Shown here piece after piece: positions 1-6,148 of a stretch of DNA of 7,765 nucleotides; positions within the stretch are counted from its first letter, which is position 1, and the number at the start of each line of letters is the position of its first letter. The notes under the pieces were generated by a model. The model had not been told where the DNA came from and ran no database searches. It saw nothing but the letters and a program-made list of their open reading frames with translations. The translations under genes and the position numbers were made by a program. This stretch comes from Acidobacteriota bacterium. Its GTDB lineage: Bacteria > Acidobacteriota > Thermoanaerobaculia > Multivoradales > JAHEKO01. The stretch spans positions 1 through 7,765 of the forward strand of contig JAHEKO010000168.1 in NCBI GenBank assembly GCA_024638355.1. The letters run 5' to 3'.

Positions 1-1
1 G

Positions 2-892
2 CCTCCGGCTGGTGATGAGGATCACCGCGGCCAGGATGATTGCCGAGGCGACCAGCGTGCGCAGGCTGAGCTCTTCGTTCGCCAGCGCCCAGCCCAGGAA
101 GAGGGCGACCACCGGATTGACGTAGGCGTACGTCGAGACCTTGGTGATCGCGACCTCGTGCAGCAGATAGATGTAGGCGGTGAAGGCGAGCAGGGAGCCG
201 AAGACGATCAGATAGGCGAGCGCGAGGAGCGATTGGCGCGAGATCGCGGCGGGATCCAGGCGCCGGAGCTCCCCCAGCAAGAGCCCCACGGCGAGGAGGA
301 GAGCGCCGCCGGTCAGCATCTGCATCGCGGTGCCGAGGATCGCCGACGGCGGCAGGGCGAGGCGGCGGGAGATCGCCGAGCCGAACGACCACGACAGGGC
401 CGCCAAGATGAGCGCGGCGGAGCCGATCGGATCGATGCGCTCGCCGAGCAGCTGGCCGGGCCCGATCAAGAGCCCGATGCCGGCGAGCCCGGCGACGACG
501 CCGAGGGCCACCAGCTTCGAAGGCGGGCCGACCCGGATCGCGCGCGGTCCGAGCCACTCGAGCAGGACCACGAAGAGTGGAACGGTCGAGATCAACAGCG
601 CCGCCGGCCCGGAGGGAACCCGCAGCTCGGCCCAGGAGACGAGGCCGTTGCCGCCGAGCAGCAGAAGGCCGCCGAGAATCGTCGTCCCACGCCAGTGCGC
701 GGCAACCGGGCGCGAGGCGCCGCGCCCGCGAGCCCAGGCGTAGAGCAGCCCGCCGGCGATCGCGAACCGCACGCCCGCCATCAGGAAAGGCGGCAGGGTC
801 TCGACGGCGAAGCGGATCGCCAGGTAGGTCGAGCCCCAGATCAGGTAGATCGCGGCGAAGGCGAGCGCGATCCACCAGGCGCGATCGCTCAC
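2..892 (-). CDS. DMT/EamA-family transporter (3' end outside window)
   Basis: This is an inner-membrane protein of the drug/metabolite transporter superfamily, with two EamA repeats, expected to export a small metabolite or amino acid; the substrate cannot be read from the sequence. The 297 visible codons are almost pure hydrophobic segments, consistent with ten helices. The first EamA repeat covers about residues 8-145 and contains IYLIWGSTYLAIRF near residue 15 and VPSGPAALLISTVP near residue 92. The second covers about residues 155-295 and contains the hallmark TYAYVNPVVALFLGW near residue 254. The pattern resembles the YedA-type branch. Family members are usually about 290-310 residues, so only a few C-terminal residues should be missing. 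The start is a GTG at 892, preceded by GAGGAG four bases upstream, which decides it. It lies 102 bases after the FHA-EAL gene, with a hairpin between, so it may be transcribed separately. The family call is firm; the substrate is unknown. Confidence 0.93.
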   Translation of the reverse strand, partial: MSDRAWWIALAFAAIYLIWGSTYLAIRFAVETLPPFLMAGVRFAIAGGLLYAWARGRGASRPVAAHWRGTTILGGLLLLGGNGLVSWAELRVPSGPAALLISTVPLFVVLLEWLGPRAIRVGPPSKLVALGVVAGLAGIGLLIGPGQLLGERIDPIGSAALILAALSWSFGSAISRRLALPPSAILGTAMQMLTGGALLLAVGLLLGELRRLDPAAISRQSLLALAYLIVFGSLLAFTAYIYLLHEVAITKVSTYAYVNPVVALFLGWALANEELSLRTLVASAIILAAVILITSRR

Positions 893-896
893 GCCG

Positions 897-902
897 CTCC
901 TC
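897..902 (-). promoter_or_regulatory. Ribosome binding site of the EamA transporter
   Basis: The minus strand reads GAGGAG followed by CGGC and then the GTG start at 892. This is the strongest Shine-Dalgarno match in the window and supports GTG initiation. The four-base spacing is slightly short. Confidence 0.7.
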
Positions 903-932
903 GGCGGCTACGTCGGATCACGAGGAAGTCTC

Positions 933-973
933 GAACGAAACAGGCCGAGCCGCAACCCGTTTCTTGCTCGGCC
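933..973 (-). terminator. Possible rho-independent terminator after the FHA-EAL gene
   Basis: On the minus strand an 8-base perfect stem (GGCCGAGC with GCTCGGCC, plus-strand 966-973 and 943-950) encloses a 15-base loop. It is followed by TGTTTCGTT. It begins about 20 bases after the FHA-EAL stop codon and lies before the transporter start. The T-run is interrupted and the loop is long, so termination may be weak or the hairpin may serve another role. Confidence 0.4.
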
Positions 974-994
974 GGTCACCCGGCGGCGAGTGAC

Positions 995-2173
995 TCAGGA
1001 GGGCTGATGGCCGAGGGCGACGAGGAACTCGCCGTCGGCGAGGCGGGTTTTGAGCTCCGGGATCCTCTCGACGCTCAAGGCCTCGGCGACCAGGTGTCCC
1101 TGCGCACGGTCGAAGCCGCTGTCGACGCACGCCTCGAGCTCGTCCGCGGTTTCGATGCCCTCGGCGATCGGCACGATCTCCATCGATCGACACATGCTCA
1201 CCAGGCGTCGAACCAGCATCCGCCGCCGCTCCGTGGCCAGGTGGAGGTGACGGACGAACGAGATGTCGAACTTGACGTAGTCGGGCGCAACGTCGGCGAG
1301 CGCCTGAAGCCGCGACTGCCCGGTGCCGAAGTCGTCGAAGGCGAGGCCGATGTCGAGCTCGCGAAGAGCGCTCCGGATGTCGTTCATCCTGGTGAGGTCG
1401 GTCATCGCCGCTTCGTGGATCTCGGCCACCAGCCGGAGGCCCGGCGCGCGCGCCCGTAGCCGCGACAGCGACTCGAGAAAGCCGTCGGAGTCCGCGATCT
1501 CGCTCGGATGGCTATTGACGAAGAGGAGCGCGTCGCCGATCAGCGGCTCGGCCGCCGCGAATCCGATCTCGCGACACAGGCGGCTGAGCTCGACCTGCCG
1601 GCCGAGGCGCTCGGCGATGAAGAACAGCTCGGTGGGCGAGGTCTCGAAGCCCTCCAGCTTGCCGCGGCAGAGGAGCTCGTAGCCGCCGATCGCCAGCGTC
1701 CGGGTATCGAAGACCGGCTGGAAGAGCGGCTGGATGGCGCGGGTCTCGAGCAGGGTCAGGAAATCCTCGCTCTGCTCGCCGATGAACTCGGTCAGCTCGT
1801 CGGTGCTCAGCGTCTTGGTCCCGGTCGACAGCGGCGCGGCGTACGAGGCCAGCCTGAGCTGGATGTCGCCGAATCGAATCACGTCTCCAGCCGACAGCCG
1901 GCGGCGCGTGCGCACCCGGCGGCCGTTGACGAAAGTTCCGTTGGTGCTGTCGAGGTCGCGGACGCGCAGTCCGTCGTCGAGATAGAGCTCGGCGTGCCGG
2001 TGGGAGACCTTGCGCGAGCGCAGCTGAAGATCGGCCTCGTCGGAACGGCCGATCACGATCGGCAGTGACTGGATGATCGTCCGCCACGAGCTGCGGCCGA
2101 CGTCGATATAGCCCTCGAGATACCAGCTGGTGGGGTCACGCTTGCGCGCAGAGACCATGCTCGAGTATCGCAT
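995..2173 (-). CDS. FHA-EAL domain protein, probable c-di-GMP phosphodiesterase
   Basis: This is a 392-residue protein with no signal peptide or membrane segment, so it should be cytoplasmic. Residues about 38-108 form a forkhead-associated domain, with GRSDEADLQL, the SHRHA segment and DSTNGTFVNG; FHA domains bind phosphothreonine peptides. Residues about 146-370 form an EAL domain, which hydrolyses cyclic di-GMP to pGpG. The metal and catalytic positions appear intact: E166 (motif reads ELL rather than EAL), N220, E251, D280-D281 in FDDFGTG, K301 in VKFD, E338 in IAEGIE and Q358 in AQG. Activity is therefore plausible. The ATG at 2173 is chosen because it precedes the FHA domain and lies 32 bases after the upstream protease stop. 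An ATG at 2158 and a GTG at 2203 are alternatives; none has a good ribosome binding site, suggesting translational coupling. An inferred role is c-di-GMP breakdown gated by Ser/Thr-kinase phosphorylation, perhaps linked to the secreted proteins encoded just upstream. Confidence 0.92.
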   Translation of the reverse strand: MRYSSMVSARKRDPTSWYLEGYIDVGRSSWRTIIQSLPIVIGRSDEADLQLRSRKVSHRHAELYLDDGLRVRDLDSTNGTFVNGRRVRTRRRLSAGDVIRFGDIQLRLASYAAPLSTGTKTLSTDELTEFIGEQSEDFLTLLETRAIQPLFQPVFDTRTLAIGGYELLCRGKLEGFETSPTELFFIAERLGRQVELSRLCREIGFAAAEPLIGDALLFVNSHPSEIADSDGFLESLSRLRARAPGLRLVAEIHEAAMTDLTRMNDIRSALRELDIGLAFDDFGTGQSRLQALADVAPDYVKFDISFVRHLHLATERRRMLVRRLVSMCRSMEIVPIAEGIETADELEACVDSGFDRAQGHLVAEALSVERIPELKTRLADGEFLVALGHQPS

Positions 2174-2205
2174 CTGCAGCGGCGGAGCCGAAATGAGGTT
2201 CACGC

Positions 2206-3987
2206 CTACTGCTGTTCGACCCAGTCGCCCGCCGACATCGGCGTCATGAAATTGTCGCTCCAGATGAAGCTGTCGCTCCAGATGAAGGCGTCGTTCCAGA
2301 CGAAGCCGTCGCTCCAGATGAAGGCGTCGCTCCAGATGAAGGCGTCGTTCCAGATGAAGCCGTCGCTCCAGGCGAATCCGTCCCAGCTGTAGCTCCGGTC
2401 CCACTCGTAGCCGCTGAGCCCCCGCAGGAAGTAGTTGCCGCCCGTATCTCGGTCGGCGCGCCCGGCGTAGTGCTGCCGGCCGGCCAGGTCGAGATCGACG
2501 TCGAGACCTCGATTGGCGCAGGCCGAAGCCGTGCTGGCGAGGGCGTCGTCGACTCGAATCAGGCCCGCGCCCTGCTGGAACACGCTGTAGGCGAGCTCGC
2601 CGGAGTCGTCGACCGCCGGTCGGGCGGTCGCCATGAGCCGGCACTTGACCTCGTCGGGAGTCAGGGTCGGGTCCGCCTCGAGCAGCAGCGCTGCCGCCCC
2701 GGAGACGGCCGCCGCCGCCTGAGAGGTACCGGACATGTAGAAGTAGTCGTCGTCCGTCAGCCAGCTGCCGTACATGCGGGCCAGGTGGCTCGAGGGATCG
2801 ATCTGGGCCAGCATGTGACCTCCCGGCGCGACGAGCTCGGGCTTGACGAACCCTTCGCTGGTCGGCCCCGCCCCGGAGAAGGAGGTCAGGAAGTCGTCGC
2901 TATCGTCGTCTTGCGTCACGGCATCCGAGACCGCGCCGACGGTGATCACATAAGGCACGTTGCCCGGGGCGCCGACGGTCATCGGCGCGGGCCCGCTGTT
3001 GCCGGCCGACGCCACCACCACGATGCCGGCCCGCCACGCCGCCATCACCGCCTGGTTGAGGGGATCGTCCCAGTAGTGGGATCGCGGAGTCGCGCCGAAC
3101 GACAGATTGAGGACGCGGATTCCGTAGGCGTCCTTGTGGGCGATCACGAAATCGATGCCGCGGATGACGTCGAGATAGGTGCCCAGTCCCAGGTCGTCGA
3201 AGGCCTTGACGATCACCAGGTCGACGTCGGGGGCGATGCCGTTGTAGGTCCTGGGCAGGGTGTCTTTCGACTTGCGGCTGCTGGCAATGACGTTCGCGAC
3301 GTGAGTGCCGTGACCGTGCAGATCGTCGGTGGAGCCGCCGACGACGTCGGTGATCGCGTTGTAGCCGACGAGGATTCGGGGCTGGCCGAGCGTGTTCTTC
3401 TCGGTCCACCTTTGTCCTGTGCCCCGGGTCGCCAGACCGGTGTCGACGATCGCCACCGTGACGCCCCGGCCGAGAAGCTGCGCGCTCTGGACCTCGTCGG
3501 CGCCGATGAGGCTCGGATAGACGGTGTTCTTGAAGGTGGTGTCGTCGCGATAGTCGTCGTAATCGCTCTCGGAGTCGGAGTCGGAGTCGGAGTCGCTGTC
3601 CGAGTCGGAGTCACTGTCGTCATCGGAGTCGCTGTCGTCGTCGGAGTCGCTGTCGTCGTCGGAATCGCTGTCCGAATCTGTGTCGACCGTCGAGTTGGCG
3701 AAGAGGCGCACGCCACCCAGACGACCGAGCTCCTCGGCCTGCGCCGCCGAGAGCTCCGCCCCGACGGCATGGATGACCCCGAGGCGGTGGGTGACGCGTC
3801 CGCCGACGCCGTCCACGGCCGCGGCCGCCGCAGAGGAGGTCTCGGCCTGGACGACGAAGCTGCTGGTGCCCGGGCCGTCCGCGGAGCCTGCCGGCGCAGC
3901 CAGCCCCGAGCATCCCGCGACCAGGACGATGAGGGTGATCGCGGGAAGCACCGCTCGCAGGGCAGCTCTGACCTGGATGGAGAACAT
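2206..3987 (-). CDS. S8 (subtilisin-like) protease, lipoprotein signal, Asp/Ser tract, WSD-repeat tail
   Basis: This 593-residue exported serine endopeptidase is related to subtilisin. The N-terminus has a basic start, a hydrophobic stretch and a lipobox (VAGC, Cys26), predicting a lipid-anchored protein. Residues about 42-100 look like an I9-type inhibitory prodomain (SSFVVQAE, GGRVTHRLGVIHAV). Residues 102-142 are an almost pure Asp/Ser tract. The catalytic domain follows (about 150-490) with Asp182 in VAIVDTG, His226 in GHGTH, the oxyanion Asn330 in SAGNSG and Ser422 in MSGTS. The segment after Ser422 reads QAAAAVSG, lacking the proline of the common GTSMATP. The C-terminus carries seven units of a hexapeptide rich in W, F, S and D, ending with NFMTPMSAGDWVEQQ. 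The ATG at 3987 is 12 bases after the propeller stop, with only GCGGGG as a weak ribosome binding site, so coupling is likely. It is paralogous to the protease at the other end of the cluster. The protease call is firm; substrate and tail function are unknown. Confidence 0.95.
   Translation of the reverse strand: MFSIQVRAALRAVLPAITLIVLVAGCSGLAAPAGSADGPGTSSFVVQAETSSAAAAAVDGVGGRVTHRLGVIHAVGAELSAAQAEELGRLGGVRLFANSTVDTDSDSDSDDDSDSDDDSDSDDDSDSDSDSDSDSDSDSESDYDDYRDDTTFKNTVYPSLIGADEVQSAQLLGRGVTVAIVDTGLATRGTGQRWTEKNTLGQPRILVGYNAITDVVGGSTDDLHGHGTHVANVIASSRKSKDTLPRTYNGIAPDVDLVIVKAFDDLGLGTYLDVIRGIDFVIAHKDAYGIRVLNLSFGATPRSHYWDDPLNQAVMAAWRAGIVVVASAGNSGPAPMTVGAPGNVPYVITVGAVSDAVTQDDDSDDFLTSFSGAGPTSEGFVKPELVAPGGHMLAQIDPSSHLARMYGSWLTDDDYFYMSGTSQAAAAVSGAAALLLEADPTLTPDEVKCRLMATARPAVDDSGELAYSVFQQGAGLIRVDDALASTASACANRGLDVDLDLAGRQHYAGRADRDTGGNYFLRGLSGYEWDRSYSWDGFAWSDGFIWNDAFIWSDAFIWSDGFVWNDAFIWSDSFIWSDNFMTPMSAGDWVEQQ
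2254..2379 (-). repeat. Seven 18-bp tandem repeats encoding [A/G/S]F[I/V/A]W[S/N]D
   Basis: Seven uninterrupted 18-base units begin at 2254, 2272, 2290, 2308, 2326, 2344 and 2362. Each encodes x-F-[I/V/A]-W-[S/N]-D in the protease C-terminus. Serine is always AGC in the W-S-D core, and two units carry AAC (Asn) instead, one base change away. The unit at 2290 is the only one with Val in place of Ile. Unit lengths are exact, so copy-number change would keep the frame. Confidence 0.95.
3561..3683 (-). repeat. Low-complexity Asp/Ser codon tract in the S8 protease
   Basis: About 40 consecutive codons alternate GAC/GAT with TCC/TCG/AGC/AGT, giving residues 102-142 of the protease, nearly all Asp or Ser. 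The middle holds a period of S-D-S-D-D-D repeated three times, then plain S-D dipeptides. The DNA is a 6-base and 18-base imperfect direct repeat. The tract lies exactly between the prodomain and the catalytic domain. It is probably a flexible, highly acidic linker that could bind calcium; that is inference. Confidence 0.9.
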
Positions 3988-3999
3988 GGCCGAACCCCG

Positions 4000-6120
4000 C
4001 TAGAAGCTGTCGGCCAGCTGAATGGCTCCGAACTCGGTCTTGATCGGAGCGTTGGGCAGAAAAGCGTTGTAGCCGTTGATGCCGCCGAAGTAGAGCGTTC
4101 CGGTCGAGCTGCGGTAGGAGGCCCCGAAGTTGAACTCGTTCGCCTGCAGGCCGTCCGTGACGTCGTAGTTGGTGAAGGCGAGCGTGTCCGGGTCGAAGAG
4201 AGACAGACCGTGGTTGGTGCTCAGCCAGAGCCGGCCGGCGCCATCAGGCTGGATGGCGTAGATGACCGAGTTGGGCAGACCGTCGGCCTCGGTATAGGTG
4301 AGGAACTCCGGGTCCGCGCTGTCTGTCGGTCCCGCGACCATCCGGGCCAGCCCGCCGCCGCGGGTTCCGACCCACAGGGTGCCGAGGGAGTCGACGAACA
4401 GCGCGCAGATGGTGTCCACCGGCAAGCTGGAGGGATTGTCGGGATCGTGCTGGAAGCGCCGGGCGGTGCCGGTCTCGGGATCGAAGAGGTTCAGGCCGCC
4501 GCCGTCGGTGCCGATCCAGAGCGGACCGGCCTTGGTAGAGAGGAGCGCGGTCACGCGATCGTTGGAGAGGCTCGCCGGATCATTCGGATCGTGGCGGAAG
4601 GCCACGAACTTCCCGCTGCCGGGATCGAAGGCGTTCAGCCCGCCGCCGAAGGTTCCGACCCACAGGAGTCCGAACGCGTCTTCGTGGACGGTCATGACGC
4701 CGTCGGCGCTCAGGCTGGTGGAATCGAGGGGATCGTGGCGGAACGTCCGGAACGTGCGGCTCTTGGGATAGAACTCGTTGAGCCCGCCGCGCATCGTGCC
4801 GACCCACACGCGGCCGCGGCTGTCGCGGTAGAGGGACATGACGCGGTCGTCGCTGATCGAGCCGGTGCCGCCGCCCGACTCGGGCTTGAAGTGGCTCACC
4901 TTGCCGCGCTTGCTGACCTGGACCAGGCCCTCGCCGACGGTGCCGTAGAGCAGCTCTCCCTTGTCGTTCTCGCTGAACGAGGTGACGATGTGGGCGGTGG
5001 CCTGACCGGTGTCGTCGAAGATGGCTCGCTCGCCCTGCCAGCGGATCAGGCCGCCGAGCTCGGTGCCGACCCAGAGCGAGCCGGCCTCGTCGAGGTAGAG
5101 CGAGGTGACCGAGCCACTGCCGCCGGTGCCGTGGATGTCGACGTCGGTGTAGCGCTCGAACTGTCCGGCGTCGCGATCGAGCAGGTCGAGGCCGTTCGAG
5201 GTGCCGATCCAGAGCTGACCGTAGTTGTCTTCGAGAATCGTCTGGACGTAGTCGTCACCGAGGCTCGTCTCGTTGTCGAGCTGGTGCACGAAGTGGTCGA
5301 CCTCGCCGGTGAGCGGGTCGAAGCTGAACAGCCCGAAGCCACTGGTGCCGATCCACAGCACGCCGCTCGAATCCTCGTAGAGGGCTCGCACGCGCGTCTT
5401 CTTGGCCGAGATGCCGAGGTGGATGTGCTCGAAGCTGTTGGTCTGGGCGTCGTACCGGTCGAGGCCGCGGTTGGTGCCGGCGTAGAGGCTGCCGTCACGG
5501 CTCTCGAGCAGTGCGTAGACCTTGTCGTCGGACAGGCTCGAGGGCATCTTGGCGTGATGACGGTAGTTGGTCGCTTCGCCCGAGGCCGGATCGAGTCGGT
5601 CGAGGCCGGTGGCGCGGGTCGCGATCCACACCGAGCCGAGCCGGTCGGCGAGAATCGCGCGGTTGTAGTCGCTCGACAGTCCGGCCGTCGCCACGAGGGA
5701 GTCGCTCGAATAGCGCGTGAAGCCGTTGGTGGCCGGATCCCAGACCGCCACGCCGCCGCCCTCGGTGGCCACCCAGATGCGTCCGTCGGGTGCCGCGTCG
5801 ACCCCGCGCACCAGGTTGGCGGGCAGGGAGTTGGAGATCGCGGGGTGATTCCGATAGATGCTGAAGGTCTGGCCGTCGAAGCGGTTGAGGCCGTCCTCGG
5901 TGGCGAACCAGACCGAGCCCTGCTGGTCTTCGTGGATGGAAAAGACCGTGGTCTGGGAGAGTCCGTCGTCCCATGAGAGGTGCTCGGCATCGGTCGCCGA
6001 TTCGGCCATCACGGTAGCCACGGTCAGCAGGCCGAGGGCCGCCGACATCACCAAGACCCGGTTCAGGGCGCCCATGCCGCGGATGAGGTGGCTGTTGGTC
6101 ATCGCTGTGGTGAATCCCAT
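4000..6120 (-). CDS. Secreted 14-blade Reg_prop propeller protein without output domain
   Basis: This is a 706-residue protein. Residues 1-39 look like a signal peptide ending VATVMA before ESATD. From about residue 47 to 690 the chain is 14 consecutive repeats of the two-component-regulator propeller type, each with a hydrophobic strand, D..G.[LV]W[IV]GT, then GL..[FL]DP and an aromatic strand. Fourteen repeats fit two seven-bladed propellers, the layout of the periplasmic sensor in hybrid two-component systems, where it binds ligands such as glycans. Such proteins normally continue with a Y_Y_Y domain, a membrane helix and a kinase or GGDEF domain. Here the chain ends some 20 residues after the last blade (FGGINGYNAF), and the next gene starts 12 bases later, so no output remnant exists. 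The ATG at 6120 is chosen because AAAGAGAG precedes it and it lies 28 bases after the upstream stop. An open frame extends to 6207 inside the upstream gene and is unlikely. Likely role, inferred: a periplasmic or surface scaffold or sensor partnering the flanking proteases. Confidence 0.9.
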   Translation of the reverse strand: MGFTTAMTNSHLIRGMGALNRVLVMSAALGLLTVATVMAESATDAEHLSWDDGLSQTTVFSIHEDQQGSVWFATEDGLNRFDGQTFSIYRNHPAISNSLPANLVRGVDAAPDGRIWVATEGGGVAVWDPATNGFTRYSSDSLVATAGLSSDYNRAILADRLGSVWIATRATGLDRLDPASGEATNYRHHAKMPSSLSDDKVYALLESRDGSLYAGTNRGLDRYDAQTNSFEHIHLGISAKKTRVRALYEDSSGVLWIGTSGFGLFSFDPLTGEVDHFVHQLDNETSLGDDYVQTILEDNYGQLWIGTSNGLDLLDRDAGQFERYTDVDIHGTGGSGSVTSLYLDEAGSLWVGTELGGLIRWQGERAIFDDTGQATAHIVTSFSENDKGELLYGTVGEGLVQVSKRGKVSHFKPESGGGTGSISDDRVMSLYRDSRGRVWVGTMRGGLNEFYPKSRTFRTFRHDPLDSTSLSADGVMTVHEDAFGLLWVGTFGGGLNAFDPGSGKFVAFRHDPNDPASLSNDRVTALLSTKAGPLWIGTDGGGLNLFDPETGTARRFQHDPDNPSSLPVDTICALFVDSLGTLWVGTRGGGLARMVAGPTDSADPEFLTYTEADGLPNSVIYAIQPDGAGRLWLSTNHGLSLFDPDTLAFTNYDVTDGLQANEFNFGASYRSSTGTLYFGGINGYNAFLPNAPIKTEFGAIQLADSF
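4288..4863 (-). repeat. Four closely similar propeller blades (9-12)
   Basis: Blades 9 to 12 of the propeller protein (about residues 420-611) are much more alike than the rest. Each has S[IL]..D.[VI], then [LV]W[IV]GT, and R/D-GGGL or equivalent. Three end in F[RQ]HDP followed by a D/N-P/S-x-SL linker into the next blade. This suggests recent internal duplication within the second propeller. Boundaries are approximate. Confidence 0.65.
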
Positions 6121-6124
6121 GTCG

Positions 6125-6132
6125 CTCTCTTT
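6125..6132 (-). promoter_or_regulatory. Ribosome binding site of the propeller gene
   Basis: The minus strand reads AAAGAGAG then CGAC and the ATG at 6120. The purine-rich stretch is an acceptable Shine-Dalgarno match and favours this ATG over those at 6207, 6144, 6102 and 6075. Confidence 0.5.
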
Positions 6133-6148
6133 GTGGATTCGCATGCCT

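Noticed and set aside
158..1459. A 433-codon plus-strand frame across the transporter and FHA-EAL genes
   Set aside because: It is a low-complexity Arg/Glu/Gly/Ala product spanning two clear minus-strand genes and their gap, with no domain.
995..1900. Degenerate, receptor-only EAL domain
   Set aside because: The first motif reads ELL rather than EAL, but the glutamate and the other metal-binding and catalytic positions are present, so loss of activity is not supported.
2254..2379. CRISPR array
   Set aside because: The repeats are 18 bases, directly adjacent without spacers, and in frame within a protease gene; the same holds for 6218-6307.
2174..2644. N-terminal extension of the FHA-EAL frame back to an ATG at 2644
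   Set aside because: The extra 157 residues overlap the protease gene in another frame and contain a repetitive LERRLH pattern that is only a shifted reading of the WSD repeat units.
4000..4060. Frameshift hiding a Y_Y_Y and kinase region after the propeller
   Set aside because: Only 12 bases separate the propeller stop from the next protease start, and that protease begins with a clean lipoprotein signal, so there is no room for a hidden remnant.
2470..5976. A 1168-codon open frame on the plus strand, antisense to the second protease and the propeller gene
   Set aside because: It has no recognisable domain and a biased Val/Gly/Ala/Glu composition; its Val-Gly run is just the complement of the Asp/Ser codons. 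Long antisense frames are expected opposite GC-rich genes with few TTA, CTA or TCA codons.
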